Positions 23,690 to 31,744 of a stretch of DNA of 43,513 bases are shown one piece after another. Both the position numbers and the translations under genes were made by a program. The notes under the pieces were generated by a model. It did not search any database, was not told the origin of the DNA, and saw only the letters and a list, made by a program, of their open reading frames with translations. The stretch spans positions 1-43,513 of the forward strand of contig JAGBZD010000084.1 in assembly GCA_017628395.1 (NCBI GenBank). Direction: 5' to 3'. The stretch is from Paludibacteraceae bacterium (GTDB lineage Bacteria > Bacteroidota > Bacteroidia > Bacteroidales > Paludibacteraceae). The stretch's first letter is position 1; each line of letters begins with the position of its first letter.

Positions 23690-24075
23690 AAATATTTTTG
23701 TATATTTTTGTAGCGAGTGTAACGAAGCGTATTTTTGTTAAAAACAGAATACATTTTGAAACATAAATACGGCATTTTCAATGCCTACAAAAATAAATAA
23801 AAATCAAAGGATTATGTAGAATGACAATTATTGACAATTAGGGCGTCAATTCATGTCAATTCGAGAGTGTATTGGTTTTTGCTCAAAAGAATGCAGCACG
23901 CTGCATTGATGAGCAAAACCAAGAGAATGAACATAGAAACATGACATCAAGAACATAACTTTGTTTTGTTCATCTAGCAGCGAGCTGCTCTTTATGAGCA
24001 AAGGAAAGTATGAAACGAGATTTTTTGATATTTATGTAGCGAATGTAACGAAGCGTATTTTTGTTAAAAAACAGA
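23690..24075. repeat. 311-bp direct repeat, right copy, plus a 40-nt tail repeat
   Basis: The main copy is 23753-24064. A TAGCGAGTGTAACGAAGCG tail (GTATTTTTGTTAAAAACAG) occurs both before it (23711-23748) and at its end (24038-24074). The first copy at 21713-22023 ends with the same tail text but then diverges. No gene is visible in 23619-24109. Confidence 0.8.
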
Positions 24076-24109
24076 ACTCTTTTGTAAAAGAATAAAAAGT
24101 AATATAGAT

Positions 24110-25396
24110 ATGCATATCACCCTTATCGCAGGAGCGCGACCAAACTTCATGAAGATTGCGCCACTTATCAAAGCCATACAACAGGCACACAACGAAGGCA
24201 AAGACATCCACTATCGCCTTGTGCATACTGGTCAGCACTACGACAAGAATATGTCCGATACCTTCTTCGAGGAACTCGGCATACCCATGCCTGATGTCAA
24301 CCTCGGTTGTGGTGGCGGTACACAAGCCGAACAGACCGCTAACATCATGGTGGCCTTCGAGAAGGATCTTATGGCTAACCCTACCGATTTGGTACTTGTT
24401 GTGGGCGATGTTACCAGCACCATGGCATGCTCCATCGTAGCCAAGAAACTCAATACGAAGGTCTGCCATGTTGAGGCAGGTATCCGCAGTTGGGACCTCA
24501 CTATGCCCGAAGAAATCAACCGCATGGTCACCGACTCCCTTGCCGACTATATGTTTACCACCAGCGAAGTGGCAAATAAGAACCTGCTGTTGCAGGGAGC
24601 TTCTTTGGAGTGTAAAGAGGAAAGTGTAAAGTGTAAAGGCACAGAGAACAGCAAAGCTGAAACACTATCCTCTACACCTTACACCTTACACTATACACCA
24701 ATAGCCAATAGCCTACCTGCTCTTCCCGAAGAGCAATATGCGTTCCAACGAACGCCCCAAAGGGTATGGTTCGTCGGCAATGTGATGATTGATACGCTGC
24801 TCGCCAATCGCGCACGATTCCGCAAGCCAGCGGTCTATGACGAATTAGGATTACATGAGAAAAACTATGTGGTGATGACTATGCACCGTCCTGCTAATGT
24901 GGACGAGGAGCAACACCTCAAAGCACTCATGGAGCAAATCATCACCCATGTACATGGTTTGCCTATCATCTTCCCCATCCACCCTCGTACTGCCAAAATC
25001 TTCTACAACCTCTGGGGCAACGCAGAGCAACTCGCAGAGTTATTCCCTAATCTGCATATCGTGGCACCTATGGGCTATTTGGAGTTCAACTACTTGGTAG
25101 AGCATGCCAAAGTGGTGGTTACCGACTCAGGCGGCATTACCGAAGAAACGACCGTGATGGGAGTACCATGCATCACCCTGCGCGACAATACAGAACGCCC
25201 AGAGACATGCACAATAGGTACTAACCGCCTTATCGGCACTAATCCACAAGCCGTGAAACCTGCACTTGATGCCCTATTTGCAGGCGAATGGCAACTGGGA
25301 AACATACCTCCACTATGGGACGGACATACCGCAGAGCGTATTGTGGAAATATTGTACAATGAGTGCGCGGCATCTTCCGCAGATATAAACGGGTAA
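24110..25396 (+). CDS. wecB: UDP-N-acetylglucosamine 2-epimerase, second copy, with a repeat-encoded insert
   Basis: 428 residues against about 380-385 for the family. GARPNFMKIAPLI, TGQHYD, VVGDVTST (D100), HVEAGIRSWD (E122), MPEEINR and MTMHRPANVD hold the expected active-site residues, and SGGITEETTVMGVP lies in the C-terminal domain. The extra length is at about residues 166-205, between NLLLQGAS and VWFVGNVMIDTL, and is encoded by 24606-24728. There the text AGTGTAAAGTGTAAAGG is followed by an inverted CCTTACACCTTACACT and CCAATAGCCAATAGCC. The insert falls in a surface loop region, so the enzyme is probably active. It likely belonged to the same operon as DUF354 before the DUF4062 insertion. 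Confidence 0.9.
   Translation: MHITLIAGARPNFMKIAPLIKAIQQAHNEGKDIHYRLVHTGQHYDKNMSDTFFEELGIPMPDVNLGCGGGTQAEQTANIMVAFEKDLMANPTDLVLVVGDVTSTMACSIVAKKLNTKVCHVEAGIRSWDLTMPEEINRMVTDSLADYMFTTSEVANKNLLLQGASLECKEESVKCKGTENSKAETLSSTPYTLHYTPIANSLPALPEEQYAFQRTPQRVWFVGNVMIDTLLANRARFRKPAVYDELGLHEKNYVVMTMHRPANVDEEQHLKALMEQIITHVHGLPIIFPIHPRTAKIFYNLWGNAEQLAELFPNLHIVAPMGYLEFNYLVEHAKVVVTDSGGITEETTVMGVPCITLRDNTERPETCTIGTNRLIGTNPQAVKPALDALFAGEWQLGNIPPLWDGHTAERIVEILYNECAASSADING
24606..24728. repeat. GTGTAAAG repeat inside the second epimerase gene
   Basis: Tandem AGTGTAAAG units (about 24629-24646) are followed by their reverse complement (about 24680-24700) and by CCAATAGCCAATAGCC. The same GTGTAAAG text forms the 45-nt spacer at 29213-29257. 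The frame stays open throughout. Confidence 0.75.
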
Positions 25397-25397
25397 A

Positions 25398-25937
25398 TTA
25401 GCAGGTTCTTTCTATCCCCATACCTCCCCGCAAAATCGGGCGGCGAGAGTGGGGATGGTGTATCACCTTTTGCTGGAATTGATGATGGTGCGACCGCTCG
25501 CGCCGTTTCGTGGGGATTGGCTGAATAGGAGGGCGTTGGAATAGCGAAGTAATGATGGTAGCGCTGAGAATCGTGCTGCCGATAACAATCACTCCGAAAT
25601 AAGGCAGAATACCCCTCCAATGCAAAAATAGTACCAGATAGCACGCTATGCATCCAGATAGAGCGAAGAGGATGAGTATAATGGTATTGAGTACATCCAA
25701 GTGCATACGCCGTGGCATGCTATGCCAGTCGCCAGCAATAGTGACAACAAGATATGTCACCAAAATCACGCCTAACCCGAAAATGAGAATGAGTGCATAG
25801 GACAAGGCGAGGTCATCCATAAGGATGTCTGAGATGAGCAATGCAAAGCAAGCAAGCGTTTCCATAACCCATAGTACCCGAATCAGCCAAAAAGTACTGG
25901 CATGTCGCAGGCGATTGACGAGAGAAATTAGCATCAT
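25398..25937 (-). CDS. Small four-helix membrane protein of unknown function
   Basis: About 179 residues from tandem ATGs at 25937/25934 (MMLISLVNRLRHASTFW); a longer frame to 26003 translates AT-rich intergenic DNA. Four hydrophobic helices are followed by a basic cytoplasmic tail rich in P, R and H (RPPIQPIPTKRRERSHHHQ). The last residues (RPILRGGMGIERTC) are read from a hairpin-like GGGCGG...GTGGGG repeat, so the C-terminus may be repeat-extended. It converges on the epimerase gene with one base between the stops. I do not recognise a family. Confidence 0.6.
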   Translation of the reverse strand: MMLISLVNRLRHASTFWLIRVLWVMETLACFALLISDILMDDLALSYALILIFGLGVILVTYLVVTIAGDWHSMPRRMHLDVLNTIILILFALSGCIACYLVLFLHWRGILPYFGVIVIGSTILSATIITSLFQRPPIQPIPTKRRERSHHHQFQQKVIHHPHSRRPILRGGMGIERTC

Positions 25938-26360
25938 AGTCGTAATATTTTTTTTAACAAAAATTGTAATATAATTCTCCAAAATTATCTTAATCACTAC
26001 CAAAATTGTAGTATATTATAGTAAATTAACCAAAATTTTCTTGGAACGGCGTAAAAATCGTTCGAACGAAGTGAGATAAGAATCGAACGAATATCTTTCT
26101 ATACAAAAATTATTCAAAATTTGACTCGAAAATTATCGAAAATTTGATTTTTCACTACCAAAATTGTAGTATATTATAGTTGTAAATTTGCCAAATTTTT
26201 TTTAATTGTTAGTGACTTATTAGTTAAATTAGCATAATTAGCCGTTAAAGAAAATAATTGTTAATTTTTGGATTAATTTTGAATAATTTTTGTTCAAACT
26301 ATTGACTTCTTTTGAAATCGGCTGCAAAGGTACTACATCCTTGAAGATCCTCCAAATTTC
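25938..26360. repeat. AT-rich intergenic DNA with a reversed mini-element
   Basis: AT-rich sequence with repeated ACCAAAATTGTAGTATATTATAG text (two copies, about 25999 and 26157; quoted here from overlapping parts). At 26053-26080 is a reverse-orientation relative of the 30-nt palindromic unit (ATCGTTCGAACGAAG...GATAAG). No gene is visible. Confidence 0.55.
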
Positions 26361-26476
26361 AACAATATTGTTACAAAACTAAGGGTATACCCCCCGAGTT
26401 TTTCAACAATATTGTTGGGAATTTGCTCTTTTTGATGCCTATTTTTTTTATATTTGAAAAAAAAATCGTATCTTTG
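26361..26476 (+). promoter_or_regulatory. Palindrome cluster and -7 box upstream of cupin-PMI
   Basis: AACAATATTGTT occurs at 26361-26372 and 26405-26416, each preceded by TTTC, 44 nt apart. Between them is GGGTATACCC (about 26383-26392). TATCTTTG at 26469-26476 is a Bacteroidetes -7 box; no -33 at the ideal distance was found. The palindromes look like operator sites for a dimeric regulator. Confidence 0.55.
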
Positions 26477-26533
26477 CAGCATAATTCATAACAATACAAC
26501 CATGCTAATCACCTATAAGGGATAAGTCATAAT

Positions 26534-27910
26534 ATGAAAAGAAAATTACAAGACATATCACCCGCTACCACCTCCTACGAGATGGGACTCAAGCGTGTGC
26601 TGCTCTCTGCCAACGAGAGCGGATGCAGCATCACACAAGTAGCCGTGATCGAACTAAAAGCAGGTGAACATAGCGCGAAGCATATTCACCCTGACCTACA
26701 AGACCTATTCTTTGTGCTTGACGGCGAAATCAATATCACCATTGACGGCAAACTGCATCACTGCCAGAAAGAGGATTTTGTACTTGTAGAACATCTCAAA
26801 GCATACGAACTGCACGCCATCACCGATGTGCGGATGTTGGCTATGGGCTGCGTGGTGGAAACACAACGCACCAAACTCTATCCCATGCTGCTGGAACCGA
26901 ATCTGCATACCAAAGTGTGGGGCAGTAATCGCCTCACCCAATGGAAGCAACTCCCGCCACAAGACCATATAGGCGAAAGCTGGGAAGTATCGGCGGTGGA
27001 GAATGCACCTTCTATTATCGCCAATGGCACATGGGCTGGCTATACACTGACTGAAGTAATCAGCCAAATGCCAGAAGCCGTGTTAGGAAAAGCGGTAGCT
27101 AAACAACATGCGAATCAGTTACCCATCTTGGTCAAACTCATTGATACCAACGATAATCTCAGCATACAAGTACACCCCGATAATGCAATGGCAGAGCGTG
27201 TGCATAACCAACGAGGCAAATCGGAGATGTGGTATGTGATTGATGCGCAACCCGGAGCATCTATCTATGCAGGATTTCAAGAAGAACTCACCCCTGAACA
27301 ATACACGCAGAAAGTGGAGGACGGAACGATACTTGATGCGCTCGCCAAACATGAAGTGCATGCAGGAGATGTGTTCTATCTCCCCGCAGGACGCATACAT
27401 GCCATCGGCAAAGGGGTGCTGCTGGCAGAAGTGCAACAGACATCTGACCTCACTTATCGCATCTACGACTATCATCGTCTGGACCTCAATGGGCAACCAC
27501 GCGAACTGCACACCCAATTGGCTACGGAGGCGTTGGATTATACCGTGTACAAAGAGTATCGAAACACCTATAAGGATACCATTGACACCGCAAATGCCTG
27601 TCTTGACACAGAGCATTTTAGCGTGCGTGTCGTATCGCTGCAACACCCTATGCACCGAAATATGGTAAGCTATGATTCGTTCGTGATTTCTACATGCATG
27701 CAGGGGAGTTGTACCATACGCATACGCAGCACACAGGATCAAGTGGAACTGCGCGAAGGATTCTCGTGCCTAATTCCTGCTGCTATCGCAGACTATGACA
27801 TTATTCCACAAGGAGAGGGGGCTAAACTGCTGGAGTCCTATATCAACAATAAACCACAAAATTCGTTCCGACGAATGATATCGCAGTTCTTGCACTGGAG
27901 CCATTCTTGA
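26534..27910 (+). CDS. manA: Cupin-fused mannose-6-phosphate isomerase (type I)
   Basis: Residues about 1-110 form a small cupin (KHIHPDLQDLFFVLDGE, with H50 and H52), and residues about 115-458 a type I phosphomannose isomerase. The zinc ligands are visible as QVHPD (212-216), E231 in KSEMWYVI, and H289 in GRIHAIG; TYRIYDYHR follows. It interconverts fructose-6-P and mannose-6-P in the cytoplasm, feeding GDP-mannose and, with Fcl at 529, GDP-fucose. The extra cupin might sense or bind a sugar, which is inference. Length is 458 residues against about 320 for stand-alone short PMI. DUF2851 follows 33 nt downstream. Confidence 0.92.
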   Translation: MKRKLQDISPATTSYEMGLKRVLLSANESGCSITQVAVIELKAGEHSAKHIHPDLQDLFFVLDGEINITIDGKLHHCQKEDFVLVEHLKAYELHAITDVRMLAMGCVVETQRTKLYPMLLEPNLHTKVWGSNRLTQWKQLPPQDHIGESWEVSAVENAPSIIANGTWAGYTLTEVISQMPEAVLGKAVAKQHANQLPILVKLIDTNDNLSIQVHPDNAMAERVHNQRGKSEMWYVIDAQPGASIYAGFQEELTPEQYTQKVEDGTILDALAKHEVHAGDVFYLPAGRIHAIGKGVLLAEVQQTSDLTYRIYDYHRLDLNGQPRELHTQLATEALDYTVYKEYRNTYKDTIDTANACLDTEHFSVRVVSLQHPMHRNMVSYDSFVISTCMQGSCTIRIRSTQDQVELREGFSCLIPAAIADYDIIPQGEGAKLLESYINNKPQNSFRRMISQFLHWSHS

Positions 27911-27943
27911 TGTTAGAGGCGATTATGAGGTCATTAGGAAACA

Positions 27944-29212
27944 ATGCCCGAAATACTTCTACACTACATATGGCAACAACGATTGTGGGCAGAAATGCCG
28001 CAAATGACCACCCTTGGGCAGGCAATAGAAATATTGTCCGTAGGACACCATAATCGCGATGCAGGACCCGATTTCAGTCACGCACATGTGCGCATTGGTG
28101 GACAAGAGTGGGTGGGAAACATAGAGATGCATCTGCGCGCGTCCGACTGGCGCAAGCATCGCCATCATACCAATCCTGCCTACGATAGCGTGATACTCCA
28201 TGTGGTGTGTCAAGATGATGAGGTGGTGTACAATTCTCGCGGCGAACAAATCACACAATGTGTATTGCACTATCCACAAGAAAAAGACTATCTGACATCC
28301 ATGTTGGTGCATGCACAGCATATGGATGATGCTTTTGCTACTATTCCGTGCAGTCATCAATTATTGTCTATGCCTTCCATGCTGACCGATGGATGGCGAA
28401 GAACACTCCTATTGGAGCGATGGCGTTGCAAAACGGAGTCCATAGAACGACTGCTGGCTATCACCAACCAAAACTGGGCGCAAGCTTTTTACATCACATT
28501 GGCACACAATTTTGGGTTTCATACCAATAGTCTGCCCTTCGAATCCTTAGCATTGCAAACACCGTTGTCTTGCATACAAAAGCATCGCAGCAGTGTCTTC
28601 CAAGTGACAGCCATGCTATTAGGGCAATCGGGACTATTGACCGATACCTCTGCGAAAACCGAAGAAGAACGCGCCTTATGGCATGAATACCGTTTCCTGC
28701 AACAGAAGTTCGGACTTACTCCCATTGCACCAGCGTTGTGGAAAAAAGGGCGTATTCGTCCGCAAAACGCACCTGAAGTACGCATCAGACAGTTCGCTCA
28801 GCTGATGTGTCAGTCGGAGTTTTTGTTCTCAGAGTCATTGCAACAGACGGATATTGAAGTCTTGCGTTCTCTCTTGCACCTGCAACCACTCTCGGAGGCA
28901 GACAGCAAGCGCATAACAATGGCACCTGCCATCGGACAAGCATCTATAGATATACTATTGATAAACACCATCTTACCTTATCGCTATGCGTATGCTATTG
29001 CTCACCACGATATAGCAAAAGCGCAACAAGCCATAGAGCTCATTGCGCTTTTACCTGCCGAGAATAATACGGTGATTCGTCAGTGGCGGATGTTGGGTCA
29101 AACGGTGCGTTCTGCTGCCGATACACAAGCCTTGATACACCTTTATCAGCACTATTGTCAGCACGAACGCTGTATCAACTGCGAAGTGGGAATGCAGGTG
29201 TTTGCGCTGTAA
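27944..29212 (+). CDS. DUF2851-family protein
   Basis: 422 residues beginning MPEILLHYIWQQRLW, then the family signature GHHNRDAGPDFSHAHVRI and WVGNIEMHLRASDWRKH, followed by YDSVILHVV. A cysteine-containing C-terminus (QHERCINCEVG) completes the typical Bacteroidetes DUF2851 layout. The H-N-x-D-A-G-P-D-F and E-x-H motifs resemble a nuclease-like active site, but no function is established. It probably shares the PMI transcript. Confidence 0.9.
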   Translation: MPEILLHYIWQQRLWAEMPQMTTLGQAIEILSVGHHNRDAGPDFSHAHVRIGGQEWVGNIEMHLRASDWRKHRHHTNPAYDSVILHVVCQDDEVVYNSRGEQITQCVLHYPQEKDYLTSMLVHAQHMDDAFATIPCSHQLLSMPSMLTDGWRRTLLLERWRCKTESIERLLAITNQNWAQAFYITLAHNFGFHTNSLPFESLALQTPLSCIQKHRSSVFQVTAMLLGQSGLLTDTSAKTEEERALWHEYRFLQQKFGLTPIAPALWKKGRIRPQNAPEVRIRQFAQLMCQSEFLFSESLQQTDIEVLRSLLHLQPLSEADSKRITMAPAIGQASIDILLINTILPYRYAYAIAHHDIAKAQQAIELIALLPAENNTVIRQWRMLGQTVRSAADTQALIHLYQHYCQHERCINCEVGMQVFAL

Positions 29213-29257
29213 GTGTGTAAAGTGTAAAGTGTAAGGTGTAAAGTGTAAAGGATAGGG
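29213..29257. repeat. GTGTAAAG tandem spacer
   Basis: About four copies of GTGTAAA(G) lie between two convergent stop codons. It is the intergenic counterpart of the insert in the second epimerase gene. Confidence 0.7.
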
Positions 29258-30682
29258 TTATACCAACTTTTTAATCAACGCAAACAATTTGTAGGGCATA
29301 TAGCGGAAAGGCATGTCCACCCATGTAGGCGTGTTGACTACCGAACGGCGGTGAGAGAATGCCAAGAAACTATCCTTACCATGGTAACTACCCATACCCG
29401 AATTGCCCACACCGCCAAAAGGCGTCTTGTGGTTCACAATATGCATAATCACATCGTTTACACATGCACCGCCCGACGAAGTATGGCGCAGTACATAATC
29501 GCCATTCGTGCCGAAATAGTAGAGTGCCAGCGGCTTCTCGCGATCCGTGACGAAGGTAATGACCTCGTCTATCTCCTTGAAAGTCAGCACAGGGAAGATA
29601 GGACCGAAGATCTCCTCTTGCATGACAGGGGCATCGGGGCTGACATCGGTGAGAATGGTAGGGGAGAGGTAACGCTCCGCTTTATCGTATTTGCCACCGT
29701 AGTAAAGCCTACCCCCAGCCCCTCCCTCAAGGGAGGGGAGTTGTTGCGACGAGGCGATAGTGCTATTAGGCGACGAGGCGAGAGGCAAGTAACTGATAAG
29801 GCGCTCTAATGCCTTATCGCTGACAATGCGCACGAAGTGTTTCGCCTTTTGTGGGTCCTTGGTTAGCAGGTGTTTCCACTCTTTGACAAGCAGTTTGAGG
29901 AATTGGTCCTTCACTTCCTCGTGAATCATCAGGTAGTCGGGCGCGATGCAGGTTTGTCCTGCGTTGAGGGCTTTGCCCCAAGCCACGCGTTTGGCTGCCA
30001 CCTTGAGGTCGGCTGACTTGTCGATGATACAAGGGCTTTTTCCACCCAACTCCAACACCACTGGTGTGAGGTGCTTGGAGGCTGCCTCCATGACCATTTT
30101 TCCCAGCGAAGGGCTACCTGTGAAGAAAATCAAGTCCCATCGCTCTGCTAAAAGCATCTGATTGACTTGGCGATTGCCTTCTACAATAGCGATATACTCC
30201 TCTGGGAAAGTGGCGCGAATCATCTCGGTGAGTACGCGCGACACATTGGGTACATAGGGCGAAGGCTTCAGCATCGCCGTACAGCCAGCGGAGATAGCGC
30301 CTACGAGGGGATTGAGCAGCAGTTGGACGGGGTAGTTCCATGGCGCAATAATGAGTGTATTGCCCAAAGGCTCCTTGATGATACGGCTGCTGGCAGGCAT
30401 GATAGCCAGAGGCGATGACTTGCGCTCTGGTTTTGCCCAATGGCGGAGATGGCGGAGATGGTTGCGTATCTCGCTATAGACGATACTGAGTTCGGTGAGG
30501 TATGCCTCCTCGTAAGACTTGTGGAGGTCATTCCACAGCGCCTCAGCGAGTGGTTTCTCGTATTGGTGCATAGCATCCGAGAGCTTGCACAGCATCTGAC
30601 GACGGAAACAGAGGGGCAGGGTAGCACCCGAACGGAAATAAGTACGCTGTGACAGCAGCGTAGATGTTATTAGTTGTTGCAT
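29258..30682 (-). CDS. Aldehyde dehydrogenase (class 3-like) with a repeat-encoded insert
   Basis: 474 residues, slightly long for a class 3-type ALDH (about 450). PWNYP (N116), FFTGS, LELGGKSP (E211) and NAGQTCIAPDY (C245) give the complete catalytic set, and EEIFGPIFPV is conserved. A C-terminal hydrophobic stretch (RYMPYKLFALIKKLV) suggests membrane association, as in fatty aldehyde dehydrogenases. Residues about 298-325 (LASSPNSTIASSQQLPSLEG) are read from 29708-29791, a CCCCTCCC/GGGAGGGG hairpin plus GGCGACGAGGCGA repeats, inserted in frame before LYYGGKYD. With the SDR and acyl-CoA ligase it likely oxidises long-chain aldehydes to fatty acids. Confidence 0.92.
   Translation of the reverse strand: MQQLITSTLLSQRTYFRSGATLPLCFRRQMLCKLSDAMHQYEKPLAEALWNDLHKSYEEAYLTELSIVYSEIRNHLRHLRHWAKPERKSSPLAIMPASSRIIKEPLGNTLIIAPWNYPVQLLLNPLVGAISAGCTAMLKPSPYVPNVSRVLTEMIRATFPEEYIAIVEGNRQVNQMLLAERWDLIFFTGSPSLGKMVMEAASKHLTPVVLELGGKSPCIIDKSADLKVAAKRVAWGKALNAGQTCIAPDYLMIHEEVKDQFLKLLVKEWKHLLTKDPQKAKHFVRIVSDKALERLISYLPLASSPNSTIASSQQLPSLEGGAGGRLYYGGKYDKAERYLSPTILTDVSPDAPVMQEEIFGPIFPVLTFKEIDEVITFVTDREKPLALYYFGTNGDYVLRHTSSGGACVNDVIMHIVNHKTPFGGVGNSGMGSYHGKDSFLAFSHRRSVVNTPTWVDMPFRYMPYKLFALIKKLV
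29708..29791. repeat. CCCC-hairpin and GGCGACGAGG repeats inside the ALDH gene
   Basis: CCCCTCCC-tcaa-GGGAGGGG spans 29719-29738, preceded by CTACCCCCAG; two GGCGACGAGGCGA-like units (about 29745 and 29770) follow. The same GGCGA units occur in and beside the DUF5675 gene (2545-2570 and 2322-2336). Confidence 0.75.
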
Positions 30683-30684
30683 AA

Positions 30685-31491
30685 TTATTTTCTTCCTGTG
30701 AAATTATCCATTGCATGATAGATACCAAAAACTGTGCCAAAAACGAAGTCAAAGACACGGAAGGGCAGTATGGCTTGCCAGAAACGAATGAAATGGAAGC
30801 CGAAAGGTATGCCACGGAAGATTTGGTTGCGTTCGATAGCACGCAGGATCTTCTTGGCCGTTGGTTCGGGTTTGAGGATAGGGAAGATGCTGGAGTGCAC
30901 GCCGTTGAACATACCCGTGTTGATATAGTAGGGAGCGATGGTGGTGAAATGCACATTGGACTTCATTTGCTGGAGTTCGATACGCACGGAGTCGCTCCAA
31001 CCAATCATCGCCCACTTGCTGGCACCATAGACGGACATCTTAGGATTGCTGAGCATACCGCCCGCCGAAGCGATATTGCAGATATGACCGCGGTTGCGAG
31101 CAATCATATCGGGAAGGATTTGTTGCGCAATGACCATAGGTGCAATAGTGTTCACCTCAAAGGTGAGGCGGATGTCCTGCACAGTCTGTTGGTCGAAGGT
31201 CTTGTTGCCACGCACGATACCTGCACAGTTGATGAGGATGTCAATAGCACCCACTTCTTGCTTGATTTGTTGGTAAGTTTGGGCTACAAGGTCGCTGTTG
31301 GTGATGTCCACCTTATAGATATACACGCGCCCGCGCGAGGAGAGTTCAGCCATAGTAGTTTCCAATGCCTCTTGATTCACATCCCAAATAATCAACGCCT
31401 TCGCCCCTTTCTCCAACGCCATTCGCCCCATGATTTTGCCAATACCAGATGCTCCACCTGTGATTAGCACATTTGCTGATTTGATTAGCAT
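30685..31491 (-). CDS. Short-chain dehydrogenase/reductase
   Basis: 268 residues with every classical SDR feature: TGGASGIG (11-18), a DVN acidic residue after strand 2 favouring NAD, NCAG (88-91), N114, S142 and Y155-x3-K159 in YGASK. The C-terminus ends in a hydrophobic tail with aromatic residues (FHFIRFWQAILPFRVFDFVF), as in membrane-bound lipid-active SDRs. It lies upstream of the ALDH with two bases between stop and start, so one transcript gives alcohol or hydroxyl oxidation followed by aldehyde oxidation. Its promoter region carries a GAAC-N4-GTTC operator. Confidence 0.92.
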   Translation of the reverse strand: MLIKSANVLITGGASGIGKIMGRMALEKGAKALIIWDVNQEALETTMAELSSRGRVYIYKVDITNSDLVAQTYQQIKQEVGAIDILINCAGIVRGNKTFDQQTVQDIRLTFEVNTIAPMVIAQQILPDMIARNRGHICNIASAGGMLSNPKMSVYGASKWAMIGWSDSVRIELQQMKSNVHFTTIAPYYINTGMFNGVHSSIFPILKPEPTAKKILRAIERNQIFRGIPFGFHFIRFWQAILPFRVFDFVFGTVFGIYHAMDNFTGRK

Positions 31492-31559
31492 AGTTTTAAT
31501 AGTTTTAAAAGTTTTAAGGGTTTTAATGATATTTATACAAATTATATACCAAACGGCGG

Positions 31560-31681
31560 CAAAGGTAGTGCATTATTTTCGAACAATCGTTCAAAATGTA
31601 TAAAAAAGTGCGATATTTTCGAACAGATGTTCGATTTTTATAAAAAAATGTTGTGTATATAAAATATTTTGCATACCTTTG
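31560..31681. promoter_or_regulatory. Divergent SDR/TetR promoter region with two operators
   Basis: Palindromes TTTTCGAACAATCGTTCAAAA (core GAAC-N4-GTTC, 31576-31596) and TTTTCGAACAGATGTTCGAT (31616-31635) are 40 nt apart. On the minus strand TACCTTTG (31560-31567) is the -7 box for the SDR gene; on the plus strand TTG (31651-31653) and TACCTTTG (31674-31681), 20 nt apart, serve the TetR gene. The first palindrome lies where the SDR -33 should be. Confidence 0.8.
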
Positions 31682-31744
31682 CAGTCGAAAATGGGATAAT
31701 TTTTGAATTAAGAATTATGAATTTTGAATAAAGAATGTAGGATT

